Shown here piece after piece: positions 1 to 11,358 of a DNA stretch of 39,569 nucleotides. The position numbers were made by a program, and so were the translations under genes. The DNA is from Actinomycetota bacterium (lineage in GTDB: Bacteria > Actinomycetota > Actinomycetes > Actinomycetales > Actinomycetaceae): assembly GCA_009930425.1 (NCBI GenBank), contig RZYE01000004.1, forward strand, positions 1 through 39,569, read 5' to 3'. The notes beneath the pieces are model-generated. The model did no database searches. It was not told the DNA's origin and worked only from the letters and a program-made list of their open reading frames with translations. Position 1 is the first letter of the stretch. Every line of letters starts with the position of its first letter.

Positions 1-1631
1 CGCTTGGTGCGCGGCATGCCGAGCTGGTCGAAGAGGACCTCCTGGAGCTGCTTCGGGCTGGAGAGGTTCACCTCGCGGCCGATGACGGCGTACGCCTCCC
101 GTGCCGCCGCCATCACGCGGCTCGCGAAGTCCTCCTCCAGGCCGCGGAGGAACGGTTCGTCGACCGCGATCCCCGTTGCCTCCATGTCCTCGAGGGTGCG
201 CTGCACGGGGAGTTCGAGGTCGGTCAGGAGCGAGGCCGCACCCCGCTCGCGCAGGTCCTCCGCAAGCCGGGAGGTCAGGTCGAACACGGCCCCGGCCCGT
301 GCGAGGGACTCGGCACGCTCGGCGAGGTCGAGCATGCCGTCGGCCTGGCTCGCCGCGAGCTCCCGGCCGAGGTGGCGGCTCACGAGGTCCGGCAGGTCGT
401 AGTTGCGCTGCCCCGGGGAGCACAGGTAGGCGGCGAGCGCGGTGTCGAAGGTGACGCCGTCCAGCGCGATCCCCCGACCGCGTAGGCCGTGCCAGGCGGC
501 CTTCGCGTCGTGCAACGACTTCGGGGCGGGCGAGGCGAGCCAGGCCTTCACGGCGGCGACGTCGTCGCCCTCACCCGTGAGGTCCACGCTCGCCGCCCCG
601 GCGGCGTCGGCGAGCGAGACGCGCCAGGCGTCCGACCGGTTGCCGACGACGTCCACCGCGACCACGCCCCGGGCCGCCGCGAGGAATGCCGCGACGTCGT
701 CCGTCTCGTGCCGTTCCACGGCCTCCACCTCCGGTCCTGCGTCCCCTCCCCCGGGCAGGACGCCGAACACCCGGTCACGCAGGACGCTGAACTCGAGCGA
801 GGTGAAGAGGTCCTCGATCGCCTTCCGGTCGCCGGGGCCGCGGTGCAGGTCGTGGGCTCGCACCGGGAGGTCGAGGTCGGTCAGGAGGTGGTTGAGGCGG
901 CGGTTGCGCACGACGTCGGCGAGGTGGGCGCGGAGCGACTCGCCGGCCTTGCCGGGGACCGCGTCCACCGCGGCGATGAGCCCGTCCAGGCCCCCGTACT
1001 GGCCGAGCCACTTGGCCGCCGTCTTCGGGCCCACGCCGGGGACGCCGGAGAGGTTGTCCGAGGACTCGCCCACGAGGGCGGCGAGCTCGGGGTAGCGGCC
1101 GGGCCGCACGCCGTACTTCTCCTCGACGGCATCGGGTGTCATCCGCGTGAGGGTGGAGACGCCACGGACCGGGTACAGGACGGTGACGGCGTCGTCGACC
1201 AGCTGGAAGGTGTCCCGGTCTCCGGAGACGATGAGGACGTCCATCCCGGCCGCGGCCGCCTCGCGTGCGAGGGTGGCGATGACGTCGTCGGCCTCGTAGT
1301 TCTCCTTGGAGACCTCGACGAGGCCCATGGCCCGGATGGCCTCGCGGATGAGCGGCACCTGGTCCCGGAAGTCCTCCGGCAGGGCGTCGCGGGTGCCCTT
1401 GTACTCCGCGTACTCCTCGGTGCGGAAGGTCTGTCGTCCCACGTCGAAGGCGACGGCCACGTGGGTGGGTTCCTCGTCGGCCAGGAGCTTGACCAGCATG
1501 GAGAGGAAGCCGTGGATCGCGTTCGTGGCCAGGCCGGAGCGGGTGGTGAAGTTCTCCACGGGGAGCGCGTAGAAGGCCCGGAACGCCATGGAGTGCCCGT
1601 CCACGAGGAGGAGTCGCTCTTTCGTGTTCAC
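1..1631 (-). CDS. polA: DNA polymerase I, N-terminal part (5'-3' exonuclease and start of the 3'-5' exo-like/polymerase region); truncated by window start
   Basis: Open minus frame from GTG at 1631 (VNTKERLLLVDGHSMAFRAFYALPVENFTT...) to the window edge, ending ...LGMPRTK, typical of actinobacterial PolA just before the catalytic core. TAGGGT -10-like box 6 nt upstream of the GTG. Confidence 0.93.
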   Translation of the reverse strand, partial: MNTKERLLLVDGHSMAFRAFYALPVENFTTRSGLATNAIHGFLSMLVKLLADEEPTHVAVAFDVGRQTFRTEEYAEYKGTRDALPEDFRDQVPLIREAIRAMGLVEVSKENYEADDVIATLAREAAAAGMDVLIVSGDRDTFQLVDDAVTVLYPVRGVSTLTRMTPDAVEEKYGVRPGRYPELAALVGESSDNLSGVPGVGPKTAAKWLGQYGGLDGLIAAVDAVPGKAGESLRAHLADVVRNRRLNHLLTDLDLPVRAHDLHRGPGDRKAIEDLFTSLEFSVLRDRVFGVLPGGGDAGPEVEAVERHETDDVAAFLAAARGVVAVDVVGNRSDAWRVSLADAAGAASVDLTGEGDDVAAVKAWLASPAPKSLHDAKAAWHGLRGRGIALDGVTFDTALAAYLCSPGQRNYDLPDLVSRHLGRELAASQADGMLDLAERAESLARAGAVFDLTSRLAEDLRERGAASLLTDLELPVQRTLEDMEATGIAVDEPFLRGLEEDFASRVMAAAREAYAVIGREVNLSSPKQLQEVLFDQLGMPRTK

Positions 1632-1649
1632 ACTGCCACCCTAGATCCC

Positions 1650-2090
1650 ATGGACGACAGCCACGACCGCGCCGCCGCGCTCAACGCCGCCTCTCCCGGC
1701 ACCCTCATGGAGCGGATGGGCATCGAGTTCCTCGAGGCGCGACCCGGCAGGGTGGTGGCCCGGATGCCCGTGGCCGGCAACACCCAACCCTACGGACTGC
1801 TGCACGGGGGGGCGTCGGTGGTCCTTGCGGAGACGGTGGGCTCGATCGCCGCAGGGCTGCACGCCCACCCGGGGACCGCCGTCGGGACCGAGGTCAACGC
1901 ATCCCACCACCGGGCGGTGCGTTCCGGGCACGTGACGGCCACCGCCACCCCCCTGCGGGAGGGGAGCACGGTGGCCACCTACGCCATCTCCATCGTCGAC
2001 GACGACGGCGAGCTGGTGTGCACGGCGCGACTCACCTGCTCGGTGCGCCGCGATGCGACGGAGTTCAGGCGTTCCCGACCTGCTCGATGA
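1650..2090 (+). CDS. PaaI-family (hotdog fold) thioesterase
   Basis: MDDSHDRAAALNAASPGTLMERMGIEFLEARPGRVVARMPVAGNTQPYGLLHGGASVVLAETVGS...; the LLHGG..V.LAE motif is characteristic of PaaI/MenI hotdog thioesterases. Located divergently from polA. Confidence 0.88.
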   Translation: MDDSHDRAAALNAASPGTLMERMGIEFLEARPGRVVARMPVAGNTQPYGLLHGGASVVLAETVGSIAAGLHAHPGTAVGTEVNASHHRAVRSGHVTATATPLREGSTVATYAISIVDDDGELVCTARLTCSVRRDATEFRRSRPAR

Positions 2091-2682
2091 CGGCGTCGGC
2101 CACCTCGCGCATGGTGAGGCGCCGATCCATCGAGGTCTTCTGGATCCAGCGGAACGACTCGGGTTCGGACAGTCCCATCTTCGACATCAGGAGTCCCTTG
2201 GCGCGGTCCACCCGCTTCCGCGTCTCGAAGCGCTCCGCGAGATCCGCGATCTCGGACTCCAGCGAGACGATCTCCTGGAAGCGCGAGACCGCGATCTCCA
2301 GCGCGGGCAGGAGGTCGGACGGCGTGAAGGGCTTGACCACGTAGGCCATCGCACCGGCGTCGCGGGCCCGCTCCACCAGCTCCGTCTGCGAGAAGGCGGT
2401 GAGCATGACGACCGCGCAGGTGCGGTCCTTCATGATCCGCTCCGCAGCCGTGATCCCGTCCACCTCGGGCATCTGGACATCCATCACGACCACGTCGGGT
2501 TCGAGCTCCGCGACCAGCTCGACGGCGGTCGCGCCGTCCCCGGCCTCCCCCACGACCTCGTAGCCCGCCTCGGTCAGCGACTCCACGATGTCGAGGCGGA
2601 TCAGTGGCTCGTCCTCGGCCACGACGACACGCCGGCGGGGTGCGGTTGCGTCCGCGGCGTCCTTGGCCTCGTCCTTGCCCAT
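2065..2682 (-). CDS. pdtaR: ANTAR-domain two-component response regulator (PdtaR-like)
   Basis: MGKDEAKDAADATAPRRRVVVAEDEPLIRLDIVESL...VVVMDVQMPEVDG...VVKPF (receiver domain), then ...RKRVDRAKGLLMSKMGLSEPESFRWIQKTSMDRRLTMREVADAVI (ANTAR). Internal ATG chosen because the longer ORF start runs into the tRNA. Confidence 0.88.
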   Translation of the reverse strand: MGKDEAKDAADATAPRRRVVVAEDEPLIRLDIVESLTEAGYEVVGEAGDGATAVELVAELEPDVVVMDVQMPEVDGITAAERIMKDRTCAVVMLTAFSQTELVERARDAGAMAYVVKPFTPSDLLPALEIAVSRFQEIVSLESEIADLAERFETRKRVDRAKGLLMSKMGLSEPESFRWIQKTSMDRRLTMREVADAVIEQVGNA

Positions 2683-2707
2683 GGTTCCCTCATTTCCTCG
2701 ATGACAG

Positions 2708-2789
2708 TGCTCCCGGCGGGATTCGAACCCGCACACCTTTCGGCGCCGCATTTTGAGTGCGGTGTGTCTGCCAGTTCCACCACAGGAGC
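2708..2789 (-). tRNA. tRNA-Leu, anticodon CAA
   Basis: Reverse complement GCTCCTGTGGTGGAACTGGCAGACACACCGCACTCAAAATGCGGCGCCGAAAGGTGTGCGGGTTCGAATCCCGCCGGGAGCA: 7-bp acceptor stem, D-arm, CCGCA-CTCAAAA-TGCGG anticodon arm, short variable arm, GGTTCGAATCC T-arm. Confidence 0.95.
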
Positions 2790-2837
2790 CGCGGAGTCAA
2801 GGTTACCGGCCCACGAACCGTCCCGACCCCACCCCGC

Positions 2838-2853
2838 GGTGACGTCGGTCACC
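2838..2853 (-). terminator. Hairpin immediately after the pyk stop; possible terminator without a U-tract
   Basis: GGTGAC-GTCG-GTCACC, 6-bp perfect stem with 4-nt loop, directly adjacent to the pyk stop codon (2854-2856). Confidence 0.35.
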
Positions 2854-4284
2854 CTAGCGGCGGATCCCCTTCGACGTCTCCCCCACCTTGTGGATGCGGA
2901 TCGAGTTGGTGGTGCCGACCATGCCGGGGGGCATGCCTGCCACGACGACGACCCGGTCGCCCTCGTCCGCGAGGTGGTTCTCGCGCAGGCGGTACTCGAC
3001 CTGGTCCACCATGTCGTCCGTGTGCGCCACCTCGGGGGCGAGGTAGGTCTGGACCCCCCAGCTGAGGGCGAGGATGTTCCGGGTGGACTCCAGCGGGGTG
3101 AACGCGAGCAGCGGGATCGGCGAGCGGAGGCGGGACATGCGCCGTGCGGTGTCCCCGGACTGGCTGAACGTGACGATGTACTTGACCTCGAGCATCTCCC
3201 CGATCTCGGCGGCCGCCTTCGTGATCACGCCGCCCCGCGTGTGCGGGGAGGAGGTCAGTGTCGCGATGCGGTCCCCGCCACCCTCCTCGGTGTTCTCGAT
3301 GATGCGGGCCATGGTGCGAACGGCCTCGATCGGGAAGTCGCCGACCGAGGTCTCGCCGGACAGCATCACCGCGTCGGCCCCGTCGAGGATCGCGTTGGCG
3401 CAGTCGGACGCCTCGGCACGGGTCGGCCGTGGGCTCGTGATCATCGACTCCAGGACCTGGGTGGCCACGATGACGGGCTTGGCGAAGCGGCGGGCGACGT
3501 CGATGGCGCGCTTCTGGACGAGGGGAACCTGCTCGAGGGGAAGCTCGACGCCGAGGTCCCCGCGCGCGACCATGATGCCGTCGAACGCGTCGACGATCTC
3601 CGTCAGGTTCGACACGGCCTGGGGCTTCTCGATCTTCGCGATCACCGGGGCGAAGCGGCCCTCCTCGGCCATGATCGCGTGGACGTCCTCCACGTCCCGC
3701 CCGGAGCGGACGAAGGACAGGGCGATGACGTCCGCACCCAGGTTCAGGGCCCACCGCAGGTCGACCTTGTCCTTCTCCGAGAGCGCGGGAACGGACACGG
3801 CCACGCCGGGGAGATTGATGCCCTTGTTGTTCGACACCGGACCGGGAACCTCGACCTCGGTGCGGACACGTGGGCCGTCGACCTCGACGACGCGGACGGC
3901 GACCTTGCCGTCGTCGATCAGGAGGAGGTCGCCGGGGGAACAGTCACCCGGAAGCCCCTTGAACGTGGTGGAGCAGATCTCCTTGGTTCCCACGACGTCC
4001 TCGGTCGTGATGGTGAACTCGTCACCGATCGCGAGGTGGTGGGGCCCGTCCTCGAAGCGCCCGAGCCGGATCTTCGGACCCTGGAGGTCCACGAGGACGG
4101 CGACGGCGCGGCCCGCCTGACGGGCGGCGTCGCGCACGTTCTGGTAGACGCGCTCGTGACCGCTGTGCTCGCCGTGGGACGCGTTGATCCGCGCCACGTC
4201 CATGCCGGCGTCGACGAGCGTGCGGATCTGTTCGGGCGACTCCGTGGCCGGTCCGATGGTGCATACGATCTTGGCTCTGCGCAT
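2854..4284 (-). CDS. pyk: Pyruvate kinase
   Basis: MRRAKIVCTIGPATESPEQIRTLVDAGMDVARINASHGEH...MVARGDLGVELPLEQVPLVQK...PTRAEASDCANAILDGADAVMLSGETSVG. Confidence 0.97.
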   Translation of the reverse strand: MRRAKIVCTIGPATESPEQIRTLVDAGMDVARINASHGEHSGHERVYQNVRDAARQAGRAVAVLVDLQGPKIRLGRFEDGPHHLAIGDEFTITTEDVVGTKEICSTTFKGLPGDCSPGDLLLIDDGKVAVRVVEVDGPRVRTEVEVPGPVSNNKGINLPGVAVSVPALSEKDKVDLRWALNLGADVIALSFVRSGRDVEDVHAIMAEEGRFAPVIAKIEKPQAVSNLTEIVDAFDGIMVARGDLGVELPLEQVPLVQKRAIDVARRFAKPVIVATQVLESMITSPRPTRAEASDCANAILDGADAVMLSGETSVGDFPIEAVRTMARIIENTEEGGGDRIATLTSSPHTRGGVITKAAAEIGEMLEVKYIVTFSQSGDTARRMSRLRSPIPLLAFTPLESTRNILALSWGVQTYLAPEVAHTDDMVDQVEYRLRENHLADEGDRVVVVAGMPPGMVGTTNSIRIHKVGETSKGIRR

Positions 4285-4324
4285 GGGTTCATCCTAGGTG
4301 TGGGCGGGTCGCGGCCGTGGGTGG

Positions 4325-5788
4325 TCAGGCGAGCAATTGCATGGTCGTCGCGGCGATGGGCGACGGGAGTTCTGTCGAACCGCGCAGGTACCGGTCCACG
4401 GAGGCCGCCGCCGAGCGGCCCTCCGCGATGGCCCAGACGATCAGCGACTGGCCCCGGCCCGCGTCGCCGGCCACGTAGACGCCGGGGACGGCTGTCGAGT
4501 AGTCGTCGGCCCGCCGGACCCGGCCGCGTTCGTCGAGCTCGAGGCCCAGCTGCTCGACGACTCCCGCCCGGGGAGTTCCCGTGAAGCCCATCGCGAGCAG
4601 CACGAGCTGGGCGTCGAGCAGCCTCTCGGTCCCCTCCAGTGGAACGGGGCGTCCGCTGGACATGTCCACCTCGGTGAGGCGCAGGTGCGTGACCTGCCCC
4701 TCCGCCCCGAGGAACTCGGCCGTGTTCACCGCGTACACCCGCTCCCCGCCCTCCTCGTGGGCGGAGGAGACGCGGAAGGTCATCGGGTAGGTCGGCCAGG
4801 GCTGGGACGGCGGCCGCTCGTCGGACGGACGCGGCATGATCTCGAGCTGCGTGACCGATCGTGCGCCCTGCCGGATCGCGGTGCCGAGGCAGTCCGCGCC
4901 GGTGTCACCGCCACCGATGATGACGACATCCTTGCCCTCCGCCGTGATCTGGCCGTCCACCGGCTCCCCGAGGGACGCCCTGTTGGACTGGGGCAGGTAC
5001 TCCATGGCCTGGTGGATCCCGTGGAGCTCCCGGCCGGGGACCCGCAGGTCGCGCGGGATCGTGGCCCCCATCGCGAGGACCACGGCGTCGTACCGCTCGA
5101 GGAGGTCCTGGCCGGTGAGCCCATCGGACCCGACGTCCACCGACGTGCGGAAGATGGTGCCCTCCGCGCGCATCTGGTCGAGCCGCCGGTCGAGGTGGGC
5201 CTTCTCCAGCTTGAACTCGGGGATGCCGTACCGGAGGAGACCACCGATGCGGTCGGCACGCTCGAACACCGCGACCGTGTGCCCCGCCCGCGTGAGCTGC
5301 TGGGCGGCGGCGAGCCCGGAGGGACCGGACCCGATGACCGCGACGGTCCTGTCGGTGAGCTGGTCGGGCAGCTGCGGCTGGACGAGGCCACGCTCGAAGG
5401 CGACGTCGATGATCGACTTCTCGACGTTCTTGATGGTCACCGGAGGCTGGTTGATCCCGAGCACGCACGATGTCTCGCAGGGTGCCGGGCACAGCCGGCC
5501 GGTGAAGTCCGGGAAGTTGTTGGTCGCGTGGAGCCGCTCGATGGCCTCGTCGAACCTGTCCCGGTACACCAGGTCGTTCCACTCGGGGATGAGGTTGCCC
5601 AGCGGGCAGCCGCTGTGGCAGAACGGCACGCCACAGTCCATGCACCGGGACGCCTGCCGGGCGAGGACCGCCGAGTCCTCCTCGCGAACCTCGTAGACCT
5701 CCTTCCAGTCCCGGATGCGCACCGTGACCGGGCGCCGCTCGGGCAGCTCACGCTGCCGGTGCTTCAGGAATCCGCGTGGGTCAGCCAT
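4325..5788 (-). CDS. gltD: Glutamate synthase small subunit
   Basis: [34 protein letters not shown]...[27 protein letters not shown]...[18 protein letters not shown]; starts 8 nt inside the end of gltB. Confidence 0.96.
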   Translation of the reverse strand: MADPRGFLKHRQRELPERRPVTVRIRDWKEVYEVREEDSAVLARQASRCMDCGVPFCHSGCPLGNLIPEWNDLVYRDRFDEAIERLHATNNFPDFTGRLCPAPCETSCVLGINQPPVTIKNVEKSIIDVAFERGLVQPQLPDQLTDRTVAVIGSGPSGLAAAQQLTRAGHTVAVFERADRIGGLLRYGIPEFKLEKAHLDRRLDQMRAEGTIFRTSVDVGSDGLTGQDLLERYDAVVLAMGATIPRDLRVPGRELHGIHQAMEYLPQSNRASLGEPVDGQITAEGKDVVIIGGGDTGADCLGTAIRQGARSVTQLEIMPRPSDERPPSQPWPTYPMTFRVSSAHEEGGERVYAVNTAEFLGAEGQVTHLRLTEVDMSSGRPVPLEGTERLLDAQLVLLAMGFTGTPRAGVVEQLGLELDERGRVRRADDYSTAVPGVYVAGDAGRGQSLIVWAIAEGRSAAASVDRYLRGSTELPSPIAATTMQLLA

Positions 5789-8700
5789 TGGACGCCTCCA
5801 TGATCGATTCCCACACCTCGGGTGCGGCGATGTCGAGCCCCTCCTCCGCCGCCCTGGCGAGGGCGGCGGACACGGCGGCGTACTGCCGCGGGAGCACCTT
5901 GGTGAACCGGTCCGCGAGCCGGCCCTCGTCGAGCATCTCTGCCGCGTTGTGCGACTCGGTGAGCTCCAGGTGGCGGCGCAGCAGGTCCGCGAGGATCTGC
6001 TCGTCCTCGCTGTCCGGGCGCTCGAGGAGGAGATCCCCGGCGGCGAGCGCCTGGGCGTTGACCCGGGACGGGTCGAGGTCCCGCACGTAGGCCGTACCAC
6101 CGGACATGCCGGCACCGAAGTTCCGGCCGGTGTCCCCGAGCACCACCACGGTGCCCCCGGTCATGTACTCGCAGCCGTGGTCGCCCACGCCCTCCACGAC
6201 GATCGTGGCACCGGAGTTCCGCACCGCGAACCGCTCGCCCGCCTGGCCGCGCAGGAACATCTCCCCACTGGTCGCGCCGTAGCCCACCACGTTGCCGACG
6301 ATGACGTTGTGCCGGGCCCAGAAGTGGGATCGGCGATCGGGCCGCACGACCACCCGTCCGCCCGAGAGCGACTTCCCGACGTAGTCGTTCGCGTCGCCGA
6401 ACAGCCGGAGGGTCACGCCGGGCGCGAGCACCGCGCCGAACGACTGTCCCGCCGAGCCGTGCAGCGTGATGTCGATGGTGTCGTCGGGCAGCCCGCGCGG
6501 CCCGTGGCGCCTGGTGACCTCGTGCGAGAGCATCGTCCCGACCGTTCGGTTGACGTTCCGGACGCCCCGCTCGATGGTGACGCGCTCCCCCTGGTCGAGC
6601 GCCGGCCGGGCGAGCTCGATGAACTCGTTGTCGAGCGCGGCCTCGAGGCCGTGGTCCTGCGAACGGGCACAGTGGGCGAAGCCCCCCGGCGCCGGATCGA
6701 TCTTCTGGAGGATGGGGGCGAGATCGAGCCCGGACGCCTTCCAGTGGTCGATCGCACGGCGCGTGTCCAGCAGGTCGACCTGTCCGACCGCCTCCTCGAG
6801 CGAGCGCAGGCCGAGGGACGCGAGCAGCTCTCGCACCTCCTGGGCGATGAACTCGAAGAAGCTCACCACGTACTCCGGCTTGCCGTTGAAGCGAGCCCTG
6901 AGCTCCGGGTTCTGCGTGGCAACGCCGACCGGGCAGGTGTCCTTGTGGCAGACCCGCATCATGATGCAGCCCGAGACCACGAGCGGCGCGGTGGCGAAGC
7001 CGAACTCCTCCGCGCCGAGGAGCGCGGCCACGACGACGTCACGGCCCGTCTTCAGCTGGCCGTCGGTCTGGACCACGATCCGGTCACGGAGGTTGTTGAG
7101 GACGAGGGTCTGCTGGGTCTCGGCCAGGCCGAGCTCCCACGGCGCGCCCGCGTGCTTCAGGGAGGTGAGCGGGCTCGCCCCGGTCCCGCCGTCGTGGCCC
7201 GAGATCAGGACGACGTCGGCGTGGGCCTTCGAGACACCGGCGGCGACCGTCCCGACCCCCACCTCCGAGACGAGCTTCACGTGGATCCGCGCCGCCGGGT
7301 TGGCGTTCTTCAGGTCGTGGATGAGTTGCGCGAGGTCCTCGATCGAGTAGATGTCGTGGTGCGGGGGCGGCGAGATGAGGCCGACGCCGGGCGTCGAGTG
7401 CCGGGTGCGGGCGACCCACGGGTAGACCTTCTCGCCCGGGAGCTGGCCCCCCTCGCCGGGCTTCGCACCCTGCGCCATCTTGATCTGGATGTCGTCGGCG
7501 TTGGTGAGGTAGTCCGCGGTCACCCCGAAGCGCCCCGAGGCCACCTGCTTGATGGCGGACCTGCGCTCCGGGTCGTGGAGACGGTCGGTGTCCTCGCCGC
7601 CCTCCCCGGTGTTGGACTTGGCCCCGAGCCGGTTCATGGCGATGGCGAGCGTCTCGTGGGCCTCGGCCGAGATCGAGCCGTAGCTCATCGCGCCGGTGGA
7701 GAACCGCTTGACGATCTCGCTGACGGGTTCCACCTCGTCGATCGGGATGGGAGTCCGGCCCCGGAACTCGAGGAGGCCGCGCAGCGTCATGAGCCGCTCG
7801 GACTGCTCGTTGACGCGGGAGGTGTACCGCTGGAACACGTCGTAGCGGCGCGTGCGGGTCGAGTGCTGGAGGCGGAAGATCGTCTCGGGGTCGAACAGGT
7901 GGGGCTCCCCCTCACGCCGCCACTGGTACTCCCCGCCGATGGTCAGCGTGCGGTGGGCCGGGGAGATGCCCGACGGCGGGTACGCCGTCGCGTGGCGGAG
8001 CGCCACCTCGCGGGCGAGGACGTCGAGGCCCACGCCCCCCAGCGGGGTCGGGGTCCCCGTGAAGTACTCGTCGACCAGTTCGCGCGACAGCCCGAGGGCC
8101 TGGAACACCTGGGCGCCCCGGTAGGACGCCACGGTGGAGATGCCCATCTTGGACATGACCTTCAGGACGCCCTTCCCGAGCGCCTTGATGAGGTTGGCGA
8201 CCGCCTTGTCCTTCGGCACGGTCACCACGCCCTCGTCCACGAGCCTCTCCGCCGACTCCATGGCGAGGTAGGGGTTGACGGCGGCGGCACCGTATCCGAT
8301 GAGGAGGGCCACGTGGTGGACCTCCCGGACATCGCCGGCCTCGACGACCAGGGAGATCCGGGTGCGGGTGCGCCGGCGCAGGGTGTGGTGGTGCACCGCG
8401 GACAGCAACAGCAGGGAGGGGATCGGGGCGAGTTCCGCACTCGAGTCACGGTCGGAGAGCACGATGAAGCTGACGCCGTCCTCGATCGCGGCATCCACCT
8501 CGGCGAAGATCTCCTCGAGTCGCCCACGGAGCGCGTCGGCACCGCCGGACACGTCGTACAGTCCCTTGACCTTGATGGCCGAGAAGCCCTTGTTGTGACG
8601 GTAACGGGCCACGTGGACGACCTTGGCCAGTTGCTCGTTGTCGAGCACCGGGAAGCCGAGGACGAGCTTGCGCGCATGTTCCGGGCTGTCCTCGAGGAGG

Positions 8701-10313
8701 TTCGGCTCCGGACCGATCACCGCGTCCAGGGCGGTGACCAGTTCCTCGCGGATCGCATCCAGCGGCGGGTTGGTCACCTGGGCGAACAGTTGGCTGAAGT
8801 AGTCGAACAGCAGCCGGGGCCGGGAGGAGAGCACCGCGATCGGGGTGTCGGTGCCCATCGAGCCGAGCGCCTCCGCACCGGTCTGCGCCATCGGCGCGAG
8901 GATGATGCGGAGCTCCTCCTCGCTGTAGCCGAAGGTCTGCTGGCGGCGGACGACCGACGAGGGAGAGTGGGAGACGTGCTCGCGCTCGGGGAGTTCCTCG
9001 ACGCGGAGGAGGCCTGCCTCGAGCCAGTCGGCGTACGGGTGCTCCCCGGCCAGGCTGGCCTTGATCTCCTCGTCCTCGATGATGCGGCCCGCGCCGGTGT
9101 CCACGAGGAACATCCGGCCCGGCTCGAGCCGGCCCTTGCGGACCACCGACTCCACCGGGAGGTCGAGCACACCGGACTCGGATGCGAGCACGACCAGCCC
9201 GTCGGCGGTCACCCAGTAGCGTCCTGGCCGCAGCCCGTTGCGGTCGAGGACCGCGCCGATCACCGTACCGTCGGTGAAGCTGATCGACGCGGGACCGTCC
9301 CAGGGTTCCATGATGGTCGACATGTACTGGTAGAACGCGCGCCGGGCCGGGTCCATGGCGTCGTTGTTCTGCCACGCCTCCGGGATCATCATGAGCATGG
9401 CGTGCGGCAGTGGACGGCCCGCGAGGTGCAACAGCTCCACGACCTCGTCGAAGGACGCCGAGTCGGAGGCTCCCTCGGAGTTGACGTCCCCCAGCGAGGA
9501 CAGGTCGCCGAGCGCCTCCGACTGCAGGTTGCCCTGCCGGGCCGCCATCCAGTTGCGATTCCCCCGCACGGTGTTGATCTCCCCGTTGTGGGCGAGCATC
9601 CGGAACGGCTGGGCCAGCGGCCAGGACGGGAACGTGTTGGTGGAGAAACGGGAGTGCACCAGTGCGATCTGCGAGGCGAAGCGCTCGTCGTTCAGGTCCG
9701 GGAAGAACTGGCGGAGCTGCGACGTGGTCAGCATGCCCTTGTAGGAGATGGTGCGGCTCGAGAGCGAGGCGAAGTAGACGCCGAGATGGTTCTCGCACCG
9801 TTTGCGGACCCTGAACGCACGGCGCTCGAGGTCGAGGCCCCTCGCCCCGTCGGGGGCGTGCAGGAAGAGCTGCCGGAACACCGGCATGCAGTCCCTCGCC
9901 ATGCGTCCGATCATCGAGTCGTCGAAGGGGACGTCCCGCCACCCGACGATCCCGAGCCCCTCCTCCTCCACGATCCGCTCGATGGCGCCGACAGCTCGTG
10001 CCCGCTCGGCCCCGTCGCTGGGGAGGAACGCGATACCGGCCGCGTACCCGCCCGGTTCGAGGTCGAACCCGGTGACCGCGACCAGGAACTCGTGAGGGAG
10101 TTGGGTGAGGATGCCGGCACCGTCGCCGGAGTTCTCCTCGGCACCCACGGCCCCGCGGTGGTCGAGATTCGCCAGCGCGGTCAGGCCCGCCTCCACGATG
10201 TCGCGGCCGGCGTGGCCACGCAGGGTGGCGACGAAGGCGACGCCGCACGCGTCATGCTCGTAGGCGGGGTCGTACAGACCGGTTGAGTGTTCTCCGAGTG
10301 CCATTCCCACCAT
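5781..10313 (-). CDS. gltB: Glutamate synthase large subunit
   Basis: [47 protein letters not shown]...; conserved propeptide followed by catalytic Cys (CGVAFV). The ORF-track start at 10478 is an unlikely extension; 10304 is an alternative ATG. Confidence 0.95.
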   Translation of the reverse strand: MVGMALGEHSTGLYDPAYEHDACGVAFVATLRGHAGRDIVEAGLTALANLDHRGAVGAEENSGDGAGILTQLPHEFLVAVTGFDLEPGGYAAGIAFLPSDGAERARAVGAIERIVEEEGLGIVGWRDVPFDDSMIGRMARDCMPVFRQLFLHAPDGARGLDLERRAFRVRKRCENHLGVYFASLSSRTISYKGMLTTSQLRQFFPDLNDERFASQIALVHSRFSTNTFPSWPLAQPFRMLAHNGEINTVRGNRNWMAARQGNLQSEALGDLSSLGDVNSEGASDSASFDEVVELLHLAGRPLPHAMLMMIPEAWQNNDAMDPARRAFYQYMSTIMEPWDGPASISFTDGTVIGAVLDRNGLRPGRYWVTADGLVVLASESGVLDLPVESVVRKGRLEPGRMFLVDTGAGRIIEDEEIKASLAGEHPYADWLEAGLLRVEELPEREHVSHSPSSVVRRQQTFGYSEEELRIILAPMAQTGAEALGSMGTDTPIAVLSSRPRLLFDYFSQLFAQVTNPPLDAIREELVTALDAVIGPEPNLLEDSPEHARKLVLGFPVLDNEQLAKVVHVARYRHNKGFSAIKVKGLYDVSGGADALRGRLEEIFAEVDAAIEDGVSFIVLSDRDSSAELAPIPSLLLLSAVHHHTLRRRTRTRISLVVEAGDVREVHHVALLIGYGAAAVNPYLAMESAERLVDEGVVTVPKDKAVANLIKALGKGVLKVMSKMGISTVASYRGAQVFQALGLSRELVDEYFTGTPTPLGGVGLDVLAREVALRHATAYPPSGISPAHRTLTIGGEYQWRREGEPHLFDPETIFRLQHSTRTRRYDVFQRYTSRVNEQSERLMTLRGLLEFRGRTPIPIDEVEPVSEIVKRFSTGAMSYGSISAEAHETLAIAMNRLGAKSNTGEGGEDTDRLHDPERRSAIKQVASGRFGVTADYLTNADDIQIKMAQGAKPGEGGQLPGEKVYPWVARTRHSTPGVGLISPPPHHDIYSIEDLAQLIHDLKNANPAARIHVKLVSEVGVGTVAAGVSKAHADVVLISGHDGGTGASPLTSLKHAGAPWELGLAETQQTLVLNNLRDRIVVQTDGQLKTGRDVVVAALLGAEEFGFATAPLVVSGCIMMRVCHKDTCPVGVATQNPELRARFNGKPEYVVSFFEFIAQEVRELLASLGLRSLEEAVGQVDLLDTRRAIDHWKASGLDLAPILQKIDPAPGGFAHCARSQDHGLEAALDNEFIELARPALDQGERVTIERGVRNVNRTVGTMLSHEVTRRHGPRGLPDDTIDITLHGSAGQSFGAVLAPGVTLRLFGDANDYVGKSLSGGRVVVRPDRRSHFWARHNVIVGNVVGYGATSGEMFLRGQAGERFAVRNSGATIVVEGVGDHGCEYMTGGTVVVLGDTGRNFGAGMSGGTAYVRDLDPSRVNAQALAAGDLLLERPDSEDEQILADLLRRHLELTESHNAAEMLDEGRLADRFTKVLPRQYAAVSAALARAAEEGLDIAAPEVWESIMEASNG

Positions 10314-10398
10314 GTCCTTGCCGGGAATTCCTTCCCACCGTGGTTGACGGGACGCCGTCGGCCCGAGTCTGTCCTGTTCTCCCTTTGCCCGCAGTTTG

Positions 10399-10441
10399 CC
10401 AGATCCAGTGGCTGCGCCGGTTGCCGGCGTCCAGAATCTGG
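10399..10441 (-). terminator. Nested hairpin in the lgt-gltB intergenic region (terminator of the trp/lgt operon or gltB leader structure)
   Basis: Plus strand: CCAGAT...CGCCGG-TTG-CCGGCG...ATCTGG. Inner 6-bp GC stem with 3-nt loop, outer 6-bp stem; lies 12 nt downstream of the lgt stop; no U-tract. Confidence 0.4.
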
Positions 10442-10452
10442 TCCCGAGGATC

Positions 10453-11358
10453 TCAGCCGCCTCCGTGACCGCCGTCATCCGGTGCGCTGGATTCTACAGG
10501 CGCGCTCGTGGCGCCTGTCACATCGTCGAGGCCGCGACCGGGCAGGTGGATGGGGTCCGGCTCGTCCCTCCGGCGGCGGAGCCAGACGAACAGGGCAGCG
10601 GCGACGAGGAACACGAGGATGGAGGTCCACACGTTGAGCCGCAGTCCGAGCACCATCTCCGCCTCGTCAACGCGGAGCATCTCGATCCACACGCGCCCGA
10701 GCGTGTAGCTCATGACGTAGAGCCAGAACACCCGGCCGTGCCCCAGGCGGAACCGCCGCTCCGCCCAGATGAGGAAGACGGCCGCGAGGAGATTCCAGAC
10801 GATCTCGTACAGGAAGGTCGGGTGGAAGAGCGTGCCGGAGGGGTAGCCGCCGACCAGGTGGGCGTCGTCGATCTCGAGACCCCAGGGAAGGGTGGTCGGC
10901 CCACCGTACAGCTCCTGGTTGAACCAGTTCCCGAGCCGGCCGATCGCCTGGGCGACGAGCAGGCCGGGCGCGAGCGCATCGGCGATCGGCGGCATCCTGA
11001 GTCCGTACCGCCGGGCGGCCAGCCAGGCTCCGACCGCTCCGAAGGCGATCGCCCCCCAGATCCCCAGCCCCCCGTTCCAGATGGCGAAGACCTTCCACGG
11101 GTCGCCGTCGGGGCCGAAGTAGGCGTCGGGCGAGGACAGGACGTGGTAGATCCGGCCACCGATGATCCCGAACGGCACCATCCACAGCACGAGGTCGAGG
11201 ACCCGTTCCTCCGGGCCGCCCTTGCGTGCGTACCGCTTCTGGAGGATGACGGTCGCCACCGCGATTCCCGCCAGGATCGCGAGCGCGTAGGCCCGCACTG
11301 GGAAGGGCCCGAGGGCCCATTCCGAGACGGACGGGCTCGGGATCGAGAGCGGGTTCAT
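10453..11358 (-). CDS. lgt: Prolipoprotein diacylglyceryl transferase
   Basis: [32 protein letters not shown]...[10 protein letters not shown]...[25 protein letters not shown]...[11 protein letters not shown]; Lgt signature. 4-bp overlap with trpA. Confidence 0.95.
   Translation of the reverse strand: MNPLSIPSPSVSEWALGPFPVRAYALAILAGIAVATVILQKRYARKGGPEERVLDLVLWMVPFGIIGGRIYHVLSSPDAYFGPDGDPWKVFAIWNGGLGIWGAIAFGAVGAWLAARRYGLRMPPIADALAPGLLVAQAIGRLGNWFNQELYGGPTTLPWGLEIDDAHLVGGYPSGTLFHPTFLYEIVWNLLAAVFLIWAERRFRLGHGRVFWLYVMSYTLGRVWIEMLRVDEAEMVLGLRLNVWTSILVFLVAAALFVWLRRRRDEPDPIHLPGRGLDDVTGATSAPVESSAPDDGGHGGG

Noticed and set aside
489-1649. N-terminal extension of the thioesterase ORF antisense to polA
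   Set aside because: PaaI homology starts only at the ATG at 1650; upstream translation is antisense polA.
2053-4584. 843-aa plus-strand ORF across pdtaR, tRNA-Leu and pyk
   Set aside because: Runs antisense through a tRNA and two well-supported genes; a GC-skew mirror ORF.
5715-10286. 1523-aa plus-strand ORF fully antisense to gltB
   Set aside because: Mirror frame of a real gene in high-GC DNA. The minus strand encodes clear full-length GltB; the plus translation is low-complexity V/D/R/H/G-rich with no recognisable domain.
10314-10478. N-terminal extension of gltB ([16 protein letters not shown]...)
   Set aside because: Overlaps lgt and the hairpin; GltB proteins begin close to the CGVAFV catalytic Cys, consistent with starts at 10313 or 10304.
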